A stretch of 64,000 nt of DNA from Rotaria sp. Silwood1. Taxonomy: Eukaryota; Rotifera; Eurotatoria; Philodinida; Philodinidae. The stretch is from contig CAJNOP010000215.1 in NCBI GenBank assembly GCA_905250075.1, positions 111,158 through 175,157 of the forward strand, read 5' to 3'. The notes under the pieces are model-generated. The model saw nothing but the letters and a program-made list of their open reading frames with translations. It had not been told where the DNA came from and ran no database searches. Of this stretch, positions 41,401 through 53,687 are shown in pieces (the first letter of the stretch is position 1; each line of letters starts with the position of its first letter). The translations under genes were made by a program, and so were the position numbers.

Positions 41401-44400
41401 ATCCACCTCTTTAAATTTATTCATTGTAAGAATATTTGTTTTTCATAAAACGATAGTAATGCCATCCCTCCACCAAACGGTATATTCATCAGAATTGACG
41501 GCTCGTCATCAAGTATATTGTCGCGATAGATGTTCAACGCCAAACTATCATTACGATTTCGACGAAGACTACTACTATGAGACAATCTTGGTGAATGTGA
41601 GTGTGGCAGGTGATTTTACTATAATAAGCCAAAGTAGTATTGATACATACGGCTATATATACAAAGATAGCTTTAATCCATCCAATACATCGTTAAATTT
41701 ACTCATGGAAGATGATAATAGCGGTGGCAATGAACAGTTTAAGTTAACACTTTTTCTTCAACCTTCAACTATTTATATGTTCGTTATCACTACTTTCTCT
41801 CCGAATGTTATCGGAAATTTCTCAGTTATAGCAAGTGGCTTTTCATTTATAAATCTTACTCGATTATCATCTCATTGGCCAAGTATCGAAACAAGTAAGA
41901 CATCAACGTTTGTGAGAGTAATGATATTTGATTGAAGTTGTGAACATAACACACTTTCGCCGATCTGAGAAGTAGTGTTTTCAAATAAGGCAGCTTCATC
42001 TTCGAAAATTCTATCAAAGTTTTCTATATCAGAATTGTAAGAAATAGAGTTAGAGCTTGTCTTATGCATTTCTACATTCATTCTTTTGAAATTCTTAGCA
42101 TGAATAAAATCTCTAATTTTTCTTTTGTTTCACTTGGCAGCAACGATACCAATCGAACTATCAACGTACAATGGGATGCTGACTACAGATAGCCAAATGT
42201 ATTGTCGTGATGGCTGCTCTTTATTTGATCACTACTATGAGACTGTTCTCGTCAGTGTGGACACGTTTGGAAGTTATAGTTTCCAAAGTCAAAGTGACTT
42301 CGATGCTTACGGCTCTATCTACACTACCAGTTTCTATCCTTTCGATCCTTCGTCAAATCTATTGGCATATAATGACGATGGTGGAGGCGACTCACAATTC
42401 AATCTCACAGTTACTCTTCAATCTGAATATTCGTATACTTTAGTTGTGACGACGTATTCAGCACATGTGACAGGAGCTTTCTCACTTATTGCATCCGGTC
42501 CGACACTCGTTAGCTTTGCCCGCGTACTCACTTCTCAAACTGCAGTAAGAATAATAACAACCACGGCAACAAAATCCAGTAGGTGTTTAAATTTTTTCGT
42601 TATAGCTGCGTCATGAAGCATAATAATCGTTCAAGAAAGACTACTTTAATTGGCAGTCACTGTTTTACAAATTATCAAACAATTATTCGCCAGTCTTTTG
42701 ATGAAATAGTTTGTTTTGACTACAATAGAGTGTATATACTATGAAGTAGTATGCCTTAGAGAAGAAGAAAAAGTTTTTTTCTTCAAACAGCACAAATTTT
42801 AGTATTTTCATCGAGAAAAAAGTGGGCTATTTGTAGTTTAGCATCTACGACCATCAGTGACTAAGTAATAATACGTATTGAAAGATAGCAAAAATACGCT
42901 CTTGCCAATCTTGGTGGCAGAATTTAGCTATAAAATGACTATTTTTGTACAGTCAGTGTTTTGTTTTTTCATCACATACATTAGAGAATTGGATGACGCT
43001 TCTTATAGATTGGCACATACTTAGAAGAATGTGTGATATTTTTAGATATGAAAATGAATTTACAACAACATCGAAGAAATATTCAAGAGTGAAAGTGATT
43101 CATTTTTCTAAATTTCTAGCCTCGATTCTGAATTCGATTAGCCTATTACTGGAAGTTTTGAGAAATTTGAGCCACCTGATTTCTCATTTTGCCGGTAATT
43201 TATTATGAAAGCACTTAACTGTCGGTGACTGATGGTTATCTTCACTTGAGAAAGTCCCTTTTTATGATCATATTGATCGAATTTTGGCATAAGACAGCTT
43301 TAAGTCATAAAAATCTTCGGATATTGTATCAATGTTCTATATGTCGTACTTTAGGAGTAGTCTTGAAGCCTATTTTATGCATTTCTACATTCATTTTTTT
43401 AAAATTCTTAGCGTCAATAAGATCTCTATTTTTTCTTTTCTTTCACTTGGCAGCAACGATACCAATCGAACTATCAACATACAATGGGATACTGACTACA
43501 GATAGCCAAATGTATTGTCGTGATGGCTGCTCTGTATTTGATCACTACTATGAAGCTATTCTCGTCAATGTGGACGTGGCTGGCAGTTATAGTTTCCAAA
43601 GTCGAAGCGACTTTGACTCTTATGGCTCTATGTACACTACCAACTTCGATCCTTCCGATCCCTCTTCAAATTTACTGGCATATAATGATGATGATGAAGG
43701 CCACTTACAATTCAATCTCAGAGCTACTCTTCAATCTGAATATTCGTATACTTTAGTTGTGACGACATATTCAGCACATGTGACAGGTACTTTCTCAGTC
43801 ACTGCATCCGGTCCGAGACTGGCTAGATTTACCCGCATAATCACATCTCAAACTACACCAAGAACAGCAACAACAACCACAGCAATAAAATCCAGTAGGT
43901 GTTTAAATTTTTTTGTCATAGATACAAGATGAAGCAGAATAGTCATCCAGACAGGACTGCTGTGGAAGTTTAGGAAAATGGAAAGTCGCTTCTTTAAGAC
44001 GGTACAAAGTTGAACGTTGCCATCGAAGAAAGAGTGAGCAATTTGTATTTAGCGCTGGTTAGTCTTTACTAAACAGACAAAGTGATTGAAAGAGAAAGAA
44101 AAATGTGCTATATGTTAAGATATTAAAATGAATTTAAAACAGAATTAAACAGACATTCCAGAACGATATCGACTCATTGTCATTAGATTGTCACACAAAT
44201 TCTGAATTGCATGAAACTATAACTAGAAATTTTAATGAACTAAGCCCTTACTTCGCTAATGTTTTATCATCAAAGCACGTAACTGTTAGTGACTGCCGAA
44301 TATTTCTACTTGAGAAAGCCCCTCTAGCATAGACCAAAGCAGGAAAGCTGAAGATAAAAATTTACGCGCTGTATAATTACGCAACCATAGCAGTATATAT

Positions 44401-45100
44401 TAATTTTATTGTCTTTGCATGATTGACAGAGTTCAAAGTTGCTTTGATAATGCATAGAAAGAGGATAGTATAATATGTGTCATCCATTCTCGGCTGTGTT
44501 GAACTCTATTCAGGTGTGATCAAAGAATTGGAAAATAGGTTTCTTAAAGTTGAACGCGAATCTAAGACATCGAGTTTTATGGAAACCTCGAAAAACTTCC
44601 CTTGAAGACGAATTGAATAGAGAGTTCTGAATGAATAATTCTGTTCTGCTCTGTTCAATTGAATTTCATGCTTGTCCTTTTATTCGCTAGTGACTCCATG
44701 GAGTGTTCAATCAACGTACTCATCAGCTTGGACTACTGAAAGTCTATCATATTGCCGTACGAATTGTGCATTATCACATTACTATTATTACGAAGCCATT
44801 CAGGTACGCGTAAACGCAGCTGGTAGTTTTAGTCTTGCAAGCAAGAGCAAAGTCGATACATATGGCTATTTATACAATAAAAGTTTTGATCCGTCCTCTC
44901 CATCTTTAAATTTACTCTTACAAGACGATGAAAGTGGTAATAATGGGCAATTCAAGCTAGAATATTATCTTCAATCTGACTCTATTTATGTTTTGGTTGC
45001 CACAACATTTTATCCAAATGTGACTGGACCATTCTTTGTCAGCGCATCTGGTCCAGGAGCTGTCACGTTTTTTGGATATATGGTCACAGAGACACAGTGA
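38436..45100 (+). CDS. Type II membrane protein with five repeated beta modules
   Basis: Seven exons (38436-38583, 38633-38842, 40608-40994, 41457-41894, 42141-42578, 43454-43894, 44691-45100) join to 823 residues. Every intron is in phase 1. Exons 1-2 encode a charged N-terminus of about 90 residues and a single membrane segment (QLYVLLGILLTVLIFLSGFV, about 91-116), so the rest is outside the cell. Each later exon encodes one module of about 130-145 residues: YCRxxC (not in the first), a YYYEAI-V-V strand, GSYSFxSxSxxDxYGxxY, FxPxxPSxNLL, an acidic loop with NxQF, then LQ-YxLVVTT and VTGxFSxxASGP. The strand pattern resembles bacterial-type pre-peptidase (PPC) beta-sandwiches, but I give this only as a possibility. 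Symmetric phase-1 exons explain module gain by exon duplication. Function is unknown; adhesion or glycan binding would fit. Confidence 0.85.
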
Positions 45101-46782
45101 CTAAATGATTAGCATTTAGTTCTTCATTGTTTCAACTATTTTTGGGCACCAGACAAACATTTACTCTATTCCTTTCTGATATTCTCTGAATCGAATTTTC
45201 CCATGTATGAATAATGTTAACCAAATGAAAAAGCCCAAGTCAATCGTGTTCAGCCGAAAGCCGAGCAGATCTTGGGCATATGCATGCATCAAAATAAGAC
45301 CCTACTACACTCTAACAAAATATGTTTATTACATAGCCTGTATCCAGGGGACGAACCTTTGAGGTTTTGTATGTACATACCGAAATAAAAATAAAGTTTT
45401 GCAGACTCTGTCGAATGCTTTTTGGATTCAGTAATAAACCTATTTTTTAGAGTATAGACTAGGGCTGTTCATTTATATTTATTAATTTTTAAAGTAAAGA
45501 ATAAATATAAGTAAAAGTTAATAAATTTAAAGAATCTCTATTATTAAAAAAAAAATAAGATAAATTAAAAATAAAACTAAGATGTTTCTTTAGGAGCAAC
45601 AAAAAAAAGGGTGTGGTTGGTGAAACAGATTATTGAAATATCTACATTTTCTATAATTATTATAAATTGAAACGCCTACACAAAATAATGAATTATTTCA
45701 ATCACTCTGCTACATTGGCGTTCGTTTAGATGCTATTTGTTGGTATATGATAATTCATATATCATACAGTAAAGAAAGAATAGTTCTGCATCCCAATGCC
45801 TATCTGGTTTTCTTTCGAATGTATCTATTAGAATGCTCGTTTTTATTCGTTTTTTAAAACAAGCTAGAATATACCATACATATCCTTCACAATGGAAGAG
45901 AAATATTAACTTACGAATATGTCTGACTAGTTTACTTCCTACATTATTTTTCTTCGTGATTTTTCACGTATCAAATAAGTATGATACATAAACGAAAAGC
46001 ATTACCCTAGAAAAATAACGTTAAAACGAAGTTATCTGAGTAAAATAATGACATAAAGGAGTTTCAACAAGTGACTACAGCTTTTTTTATGACTTTCTCC
46101 ACCTAAACTCGTTAAAACAGGTCAATCTTGGCGTGGAAACTGGCTTAATCATCGATTTTATCTATTGAACGCATTACAAGGAGTTGACATCTAAAAAAAA
46201 CCTTTTAAAACATCGTTTTTCTTAATACAAAAAGTAAACGAGTAACACAGCGCTATTTCTTTTGATTTTTCACGTTCAATGCGGCCAAACATTGTTTTAT
46301 TTTTTATCGGTCTGTGTCAGTAGCAATATCATCGGAATTTTATCTCAAAAACATGTCTGCAAAGTTTGAATGCAAAGAGCTCTAGAAATCGTAAGATCCG
46401 ACTAAGTGAACACTTTTGAGCGATTCATTAATGTCGGCACTAGAGATAATTAGTTCATTTTCTAGACAGTTATATTAGCTGGCAATTAGTCATAGAAAAG
46501 ATAATAAGCATATAGTAGCATTACTGATTATTGTGTTAGTGGAGAAGTATTCTTATTATTTGTCATCGTAAATGAGAATTTTTCCAGTAACTAGTTACTT
46601 GATAGTGTATTGACAAATATGATCTTCTAAACAAGTCGTACTGTAATAGTTTATTGAAAAGAAAGCAACATGAAAGATATGTTTGAATCTAAATATATAA
46701 TTTCAAGTGTGTATGTTTGTTATCGAGTAAAAAGACAAAAGTTAAAGTTCATAGATCAAAATTAAAAGTCGATAATAAAGAG
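45101..46782. other. Intergenic, no gene seen
   Basis: AT-rich DNA between convergent genes. A small hairpin with GCCCAAG and CTTGGGC arms lies at 45232-45277. No exon-like frames. Confidence 0.6.
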
Positions 46783-47937
46783 TTATTTATACGACATCAA
46801 TTGTTTTATTTCTCTTGCTAAATTTTGCGAAGCATAATATTCCATTCCCATATATTCATCGTGCGGAATATTAGTAACAACATAAACACGTTTAACTGTC
46901 ATGATTAAATTTGTTGATAATGTTGTTTGTATTAATTGTTCAACCATTGCTTGTTCAATGGAATCATAAAGATATATTTGTAATATTACCTTTTTTAATT
47001 TAATTTGTGCTTTTTTCATAGGTTCAAATAAAAATTCAATTAGATCTTTATAATCAATACTAACATCAATAGCCATATCCAATGTTTTCAAATTTATTGG
47101 AATTATTGATTCTAAATCATGTAAATTATATGGTTTAGTATGTATCCTTTCTGGATAATATGGATCACGATGCATTTCAAAATTATTTTTATCATATAAA
47201 TTTATATTTAAATATTTTAATTTTGGCATTAATAAAAAAATATATTTTAAATTATTGATATCAAAATAATTAAGTATTGTTAAGTATTCAATCATAATCA
47301 ATGATTGACTGTTCAATCGTTCATAATCATTATCATCTAGCAAAGTTGATCTATCATTATTATTTGATAATAGTTCATATCCATTTACCATAGGAATTGT
47401 ATCTTGTAAGGCTAATTGTAATCGTAAATATTTTAATTTCAATGGTAATAGGTTAAATAGTATTTTATAAATATTTTTTACTGCTTCATGATTACCTATT
47501 TCGTATGATATTCTTATTGATAGACGAGATAATTTTGGAAATTCTGAGAATTTTTCTAATATTTCTTGTAATATATATATGTTATCTTTTGAAATCAATG
47601 GTGGAGAAATACATATTTGTAATTGTTCAAGATTTATAAATTGTTGAGGATTATATGCTTCTAGAAAGAGTCTTTTAGTATAATCGAGAGGAATTTGGAT
47701 TTTTAATGAACAAATTGGTTTTGGTGTTATATCAAGAAGAAGTTGTAAACATATGCTGACCAAGTAACGACTCTTCGTGCAATCCAATGAAAAAGAATAA
47801 TTACTAAGTAATAAACGAAAACGTGAATTAAGATCTTGAAAACCAATATAAATATAAAATCCACTTAAATATTTAAAAATTTCCAAGTAAATTTCAACAG
47901 GAAAATCTTCAAATTTGCTTTTTATTAATGACATCAT
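46783..47937 (-). CDS. F-box protein, bdelloid-expanded type
   Basis: A single-exon frame of 384 residues with ATG start. Residues 8-45 fit an F-box (FEDFPVEIYLEIFKYL, then a helix with FQDLNSRFRLLL), the part that would bind Skp1 in an SCF ubiquitin ligase. The rest has repeated Leu/Ile-rich strands and helices (KLSRLSIRI, LKYLRLQLAL, KLKYLNINLY, LKTLDMAI), a weak leucine-rich-repeat pattern for substrate binding. No standard LRR consensus is clear. A decayed second F-box copy lies 200 bp beyond its start on the other strand, which supports local family turnover. Substrate unknown. Confidence 0.75.
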   Translation of the reverse strand: MMSLIKSKFEDFPVEIYLEIFKYLSGFYIYIGFQDLNSRFRLLLSNYSFSLDCTKSRYLVSICLQLLLDITPKPICSLKIQIPLDYTKRLFLEAYNPQQFINLEQLQICISPPLISKDNIYILQEILEKFSEFPKLSRLSIRISYEIGNHEAVKNIYKILFNLLPLKLKYLRLQLALQDTIPMVNGYELLSNNNDRSTLLDDNDYERLNSQSLIMIEYLTILNYFDINNLKYIFLLMPKLKYLNINLYDKNNFEMHRDPYYPERIHTKPYNLHDLESIIPINLKTLDMAIDVSIDYKDLIEFLFEPMKKAQIKLKKVILQIYLYDSIEQAMVEQLIQTTLSTNLIMTVKRVYVVTNIPHDEYMGMEYYASQNLAREIKQLMSYK

Positions 47938-48138
47938 TTATATTTTTTTCAATAATGATCACTTTTGTTTCTTCTGTTTCTTTTATATCTTCATAGTTGA
48001 TATTTTCCAACATCGTTCTGCATGAATGAAGATGACACATACTATTATAACGACGATGATAAAAATAAAATCATTCCTTTATAGCAGCCATACAGTACGT
48101 TATAAAGCAAAAAAATGTATCTCCATTCGACTTATTAT

Positions 48139-48963
48139 ATGTCGTCTATAAATATTGAATCATTACCTAATGAAATAATGATCGAAATTTTCAAGAAATA
48201 TATCAATAGTTTCGATCTACTCGTTGAATCGATGCTCTCATTGTTTAATGTTTAAATCTATATTTTGATTTTATAAACATCCGTAAGAAAGATTTTCCTA
48301 TTTGTATGGATCTTTTTCCAGTTTATATTGATAAGATACATGGTATTACTTTGTCTGAATGTAATACATCCGGCTAGATTGAATGCATTGTTGTTTTTTG
48401 TACCATTATTCGATTCAATGTAAAAGACTTCGTACACTTAATTTACGAATAAATAATGAAGCAATCAATTGACAAGGAAATATTGCAACGTTCTATTCAT
48501 TATCCTAGACAGTGATTCATATAAGTTCGATTAAATTTAGGAACTTAACAAACGAACAACAATTAAATATTTTGAAGCAATTTTTCTCGTTGAACAACTT
48601 CGAATGGGTTGTTCTCAACTTTGAAACCAATATATCAGAGAACAAATTCTTTTTTTTTACTCGTATCTCATTGAATGTTCTATATTATATAAATGAAGAT
48701 CTATCATCTCTCAATAAGTTTTTAAAATCATTCAAAATTAGAAATATTTGAAAGTAAAAATGTGCACTCCTAAAATAAACACTTTCATTTCTCATATATC
48801 ATTAGATGCACAAAACTCCGATGGAATAATCATGTTCAATTTATATGAGGATGAATCTTCTCTTCTTCGATACTCACTCACACCTACACCCATTGTCATG
48901 AATCAGAAGATACTGAAGAAGTGGCTACTGCCGATGTATTACTATGAGGTGGTATTAACTTAA
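48139..48963 (+). pseudogene. Decayed F-box gene copy
   Basis: From 48139 a frame encodes an F-box start (SLPNEIMIEIFKKYINSFDLL) and stops after 38 residues. Downstream, short frames up to 48963 continue with Leu/Phe/Asn-rich peptides like those of the intact neighbour, broken by stops and frame changes. It is a relative of the minus-strand gene at 46.8-47.9 kb, in head-to-head orientation. Confidence 0.6.
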
Positions 48964-48989
48964 AATTATGTAGTGTTGAAAAAATGATA

Positions 48990-49459
48990 GAAAATCAATA
49001 ATATATGCTAATAACATTCAAATAATACCTGATTTACATAGACGATATTCAAGGACACATTTGAATGCTGTTATTACATCTGGTGGTATATATAATCTAT
49101 ATAACTTAGAAATAATAAAATACTAGACTTTGTTTTTTTATTATGTGGCTGATAAAAGTAAAATAAAGATAAAGTTATGTAAAAAAAAAGGAGATGTTAT
49201 TTTTGTTGATCATTACCAAACAAACAAATTGGTCACAACTTTACTTGCTGGTTCAATAATATTAAGAATTCATTTATATAATGCTGATGAAAATGCACGT
49301 AAATGTTATCTTGAAACAACAAATTCATTTAAAAATAAATTTAAATCAATTAAATTCAATACACTTGTTGTTTGTGGTGAAATTAATAGTTATCATTTAA
49401 TAACGAGTAAAGGACCGGCAACAGCAATTGAATTTGCTTTAAAACTGTTATCACATTAA
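48990..49459 (+). pseudogene. DJ-1/PfpI-like remnant
   Basis: The last frame ends in SYHLITSKGPATAIEFALKLL, which closely fits the conserved C-terminal LITSxGPxTxxEFALxL block of the DJ-1 (PARK7) family. Upstream, around 49.02-49.13 kb, another frame has NAVITSGGIYNLYNLEIIKY, like the family's VLPGG-NL-IK block, followed by a stop. No N-terminus and no catalytic Cys context can be assembled. It is probably a decayed gene copy of an oxidative-stress chaperone or glyoxalase family member; a few exons with odd splicing are less likely. Confidence 0.5.
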
Positions 49460-49609
49460 ACTAATGACAGAAAAGCTGAAGAAATATGTAAAAAAAAACA
49501 TCTATGTAACATTTCATTATTTTGTTTGTCTTCTTTTCATATCATAAATAAATAAACTCGCGTTTTGTATTTTGATGTAACCGAGCAAATAAAGAAACGT
49601 TTGTCTTTG

Positions 49610-49621
49610 TTTTTTTTTCAG
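49610..49621 (+). other. Acceptor-like site before GNAT start
   Basis: A long T run ending TTTTTTTTTCAG lies 6 bp before the ATG of the acetyltransferase gene, the same arrangement as at KDM4 and CHFR. Either a 5'-UTR intron or spliced-leader acceptor. Confidence 0.55.
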
Positions 49622-49627
49622 AATATA

Positions 49628-50167
49628 ATGGCATCAAATCGTTATGATATTGATGATGATATATATATAAATGATCTATTAACAAATGAAGATATTCCTT
49701 CATTTGTTAAATATTTTAACAACCCAATATTACAAGCTAATTCATTAACAATACCATATCCATATACAACAAAGGATGGTGAAGATTTTATTCAAAAAGT
49801 AAAATCAGACTCATTAAATTTAACACGTGTTTTTAATATTCGTTTACGAACAAGCAATGAATTGATAGGTGGATGTGTTCTTCGTCGTTCAGTTGAAAAT
49901 GAAAGACGAACACAAATTGGATATTGGTTAGGTGAACCATATTGGCATCGTGGTTTAATGCCTAAAGTTGTAAAAAAAGTAATTGAAATAATAAAAAATG
50001 AATGGAAAAATTTAGTTCGAATTGAAGCAAATATATTTCCATGGAATAAAGCATCAATGCGAGTTGCAGAAAAATGTGGTTTCGTATTTGAAGGAGTATT
50101 ACATAAATATGCATATAAAAATGGACAAGATATTGATGAACATTTATATGCATTGATTATTGAATAA
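49628..50167 (+). CDS. GNAT acetyltransferase, RimJ/RimL type
   Basis: An intact single-exon gene of 179 residues. The N-terminus (residues 10-60) has the usual DIPSFVKYFNNP and IPYPYTTKDGEDFI blocks of this subfamily. Motif A, which binds acetyl-CoA, is represented by IGYWLGEPYWHRGLMPKVVK: the usual R/Q-x-x-G-x-G/A loop is modified to YWHRGLM, as in RimJ/RimL proteins. It is followed by RIEANIFPWNKASMRVAEKCGF and a FEGVLHKYAYKNGQDID tail. In bacteria these enzymes acetylate N-termini of ribosomal proteins; eukaryotic relatives act on proteins or small amines. Lack of introns inside the frame and its bacteria-like family raise the possibility of horizontal origin, but fungi and animals have similar genes. 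Substrate unknown. Confidence 0.9.
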   Translation: MASNRYDIDDDIYINDLLTNEDIPSFVKYFNNPILQANSLTIPYPYTTKDGEDFIQKVKSDSLNLTRVFNIRLRTSNELIGGCVLRRSVENERRTQIGYWLGEPYWHRGLMPKVVKKVIEIIKNEWKNLVRIEANIFPWNKASMRVAEKCGFVFEGVLHKYAYKNGQDIDEHLYALIIE

Positions 50168-51553
50168 TTGAAAATGAAATTCATTGATTTGATGATTATT
50201 TATTAATATTATTATTCCTTTACATACATTCGTTTCTATTGTCAAATTGATTTAAAGAAAGTGTTTTCTTTTGTAAGTCTAACTGTATTCTATATAGTAT
50301 TTGATCGAAATATAGATAATTACGTCTTTGCTGTTTTTGTATGTCACTAGAGAAAATGTTAATTAACAGAAGAGATTGTACATGATTGTTTTTATTGAAC
50401 AAAATAAAAACAATCTAAAGATTCAGCAGATAGTACATAATTGAACAAAGTCAATGGATGTGGGCGTGAGAGTGTGGATGCAAGTATTCTATTCAACCAT
50501 ATTCACACCCTTAAGATTCGAGTCGTCTTTGAATCATTCAATTGATTGTCGCTACTGTTTTTTCGAAAGTAATATATCAAGTTTTTTCTCGATTGATACA
50601 TTCTCAAAGTAGAAAGGCTCAACAATTGTATTTTGCAGATTGTATTTTATATTGAGCAGTACTCATTGCTGGCAATGATTTGGAATCATTGAATACCTAT
50701 GGTTCAATACTGATAATAGTAATTGCGACAATCTATGTACATAAGGCGTTTATTTATTGTTGTGTTTCGATAATTTTATTCGAATTTTTTGTGAATATGT
50801 GCATAAATAAGTTATTGTAGTGCCTCATGGTGAAGATCAAGGTTTAAATAAATGACAACTTTGAAAGGACTGATTACATCAAGTCCCTTTTTTCATCTTC
50901 CTTAATCATTCTAATGGTTGACATTTAGATGTCCAATCCAAATGTCGAAGTCTTTTAGCCATTCCATGATCTGCTCTAGAAGTACATATGAGTACGCTTG
51001 ATTACATGCATATAAGAAAAAAATTCTTTCTTGACTTGGCAAAGCACGTCGAGAACGAGACGCATCTGTATCATTGCACGATTGCTTTTCTGAATGAGAT
51101 TTGACAGGATTGGGTGTACTAAAAAAGACCTTTCCAAGATTGATTGTATTAAAATTACATCACAGCAATTTTCACGTATGTTTACAAGATTGCCCGGGCT
51201 TTTTTCGATAACGGCTCAGTTTAAGAAGTTTCTTGGCTAGTAATACTAAATTTTGATTGATTATGCTCATATTTTGATATGAAATTTCTGATGAAGTTAG
51301 CTCTATCATTTGCTTATGCAAGAACCTTTCAAGGATAGTACTGAATGGTTCAATGATGACTCTTGAACTGATGAGTTTAGTATAGAAGTTGAGCTTTGAA
51401 ATAGAAAATCCATCGAGATGAGCGTCAAGTGATTTGAAATCTTCTTAAGCTCTGCTAATTGCGCTTGATTCTTAATTAGTTCTGATTGAACTGAACTTTA
51501 TTGTTTTATGCTCTCGTTCAGTTGAGCTTCATACCATGAAAAATGCAATTCGG
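50168..51553. other. Intergenic with one telomere-like hairpin
   Basis: No intact gene. A GT-rich hairpin is found at about 50453-50515 (GGATGTGGGCGTGAGAGTGTGG paired loosely with CATATTCACACCC). Possible traces of old coding DNA near 50.9-51.5 kb cannot be assigned. Confidence 0.5.
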
Positions 51554-52118
51554 TCATGTACTGCGCATTTCTAATAGAAAGATATGATGGTGAGCGTCTC
51601 TAGGCATGAACATGACACATGTGATCATATCGATCATTTGGACAAAAACAATCACCATGAACGAAACGATTATAAGAACTAATGAGTATATTGTTTTTTT
51701 TTGATGAAAATCATAATCTGAAAAAATCTTCATTAACCAGTACAAACAATGATATTTTCAAAATTTTCAAGAGTACTTACATGCAGCGATAGATTTTTCC
51801 ATCTCATGATGTATCATGTCCTAAAAACATTTTGTCAGCCTTGTTCACTTCATTTCGTGCAAGTTCAACTTCTTGTCGAGAATTTTCAACAGTCATATTC
51901 AATTCGTGCACAATTTTTTCGTTTGTTTTTATTTCAGTTTCGAATGTTACCATAGAGGAAGTTAATTGATCGATTGCAGCATCGATCCGGCGAATAAGAT
52001 CGTCGTCGATTAATGTCGTTTCCTTCAGATTGACTAATATTTGTTCAATTGTACAGTGTAGATCATGATAGATATTGAACAGCATACGACGAGTGCGTTC
52101 CAAATCGATATTGATCAA
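51554..52118 (-). pseudogene. Coiled-coil and membrane-segment remnant
   Basis: On the minus strand a frame of about 104 residues (52118-51804) is predicted as a helix with heptad-like spacing (TIEQILVNLKETTLIDDDLI, then VTFETEIKTNEKIVHELNMT). It has no ATG start. It is followed by a frame with one strongly hydrophobic segment (YSLVLIIVSFMVIVFVQMI). They may be exons of one membrane protein or decayed parts; I cannot join them with confidence. No family is recognised. Confidence 0.4.
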
Positions 52119-53055
52119 TTTTGTTCACAATATCCTTGTGCAATAATATGAATGCATTTCGATATCATAGGATAACCATATCATTTAGACGTTGTTTTTC
52201 CTATCTTGATGCATTTTGAAAGTGAAGTATGAAGGGAAAGAAAAATAGAAAGATATAATGACGCATCATCGGTGTTTCAATGTTGACAAATGAGAATCGT
52301 TTACATAGCTAACTTAGATTACATAGAAGTTCGAGGAAAAAGTCAAGCACACAAATCAATTAGCTAGAATATCATGCTTGTACAATAAATTGTTTTGTTG
52401 TCGATCATAGAATATTTGGTAAACTACTCCAAACATAACAAGATATTTCGTTCTTGCATAAGAAATCTATCAGACATGTTTAAAATTTACTAGAGTGTAT
52501 GCGTGCGTGGATGTTGATTCAGAGAAGATTCGTATCCATACCCACACTCAGGAAAGTTTATCCGTTTGATTCAAAGAATTTTGTGTAGAATGTTGAATAA
52601 ATTCTCAGAGATATCAAATTGTTCTCTCCATCATGTGCAACGATTCTATCATAGAAAAAGTATGTCCATTCTTTGAGATTTTGGAATATTGTAAAAATAT
52701 TTTTACATTCATTGTATTTTTTAATTTTGTTCGTATCGTGTCTTGTTTTTTTGAAAACAAATCAACTGTGATGATAAGATCTATCTAATAGTAACATCAA
52801 ACAAGAATGATTCGATCAATTACAATAACTAGGTCATGCATAATCAATGTTGTTTTACGGAGATCTAAGACCGCGAATAGTTAGTGGACAATATTCGTCT
52901 TTGTAAATTAGAAAAATCGTTCAGCAAGAAAAAGATCATCAGCAAAACAACATAGGAAATTCAAGTTTGATTGTTGCTCACCTTATTTTCAAGATTAATA
53001 ATTATAACTTTCAAAAAAAAAATGTTGAGAACATCAAATGAGTGTCACATCATGG

Positions 53056-53289
53056 ACAACGACAAATATCAAGTCCATGATATTTACCAAGAGAACCATG
53101 ATGATGTAAATAAAAATGACGGCATGTTCCATTTGGATGACGATGCCAACGTTTTTCATCAATTATATCGTAAGATTCGGAATGTTTGAAACGCTCGGAA
53201 TCACGGTCAATATCACCATCCTAATACCATTCACGACATTTACCACAATGAGAACATGTAGTACCGTTACACGTTAGAGCTTTAACTTC
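53056..53289 (-). pseudogene. Cys/His-rich remnant with in-frame stop
   Basis: The minus strand reads a peptide beginning ALTCNGTTCSHCGKCREWY, followed by a stop codon and then, in the same frame, SERFKHSESYDIIDEKRWHRH, HPNGTCRHFYLHHHG and YHGLDICRCP. The CxxxxCxxCxxC and His-rich segments suggest a small metal-binding module. The internal stop marks it as a broken gene or a misread exon. I recall similar Cys-rich proteins in bdelloids but cannot name a family. Confidence 0.45.
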
Positions 53290-53687
53290 TTTCTGTATCG
53301 ATGATGAACTTTCGTTTGAGACGGAAGATAACCCAACATTTATATAAGACAAAATACACAATGCTTCTGGCCATTTTGAATTGATAGTATGATTGTTGTC
53401 TTAGGATGTTGCTGAAAACGACGATCTACCAAGAATCTATTTGAGGAAATACTTATAAAGACAGTGAAAATCTGATTGAATCATACTTCGAGAACTCAAT
53501 AGACGTTTGAATCTAATGAATGACGAGCTAGGTTTATGTCATCATTTCAGACAGTAGTAGTCAGCTTTTCATACTTTGGACACGATTCATGATCACTACT
53601 AGATTGAAAAAATAATTTCTGCGACGTGGAAAGGAAACCGATTTTGCAAGATATCTCTTTTTGCACAATCAGAATTTTATTATTGAA

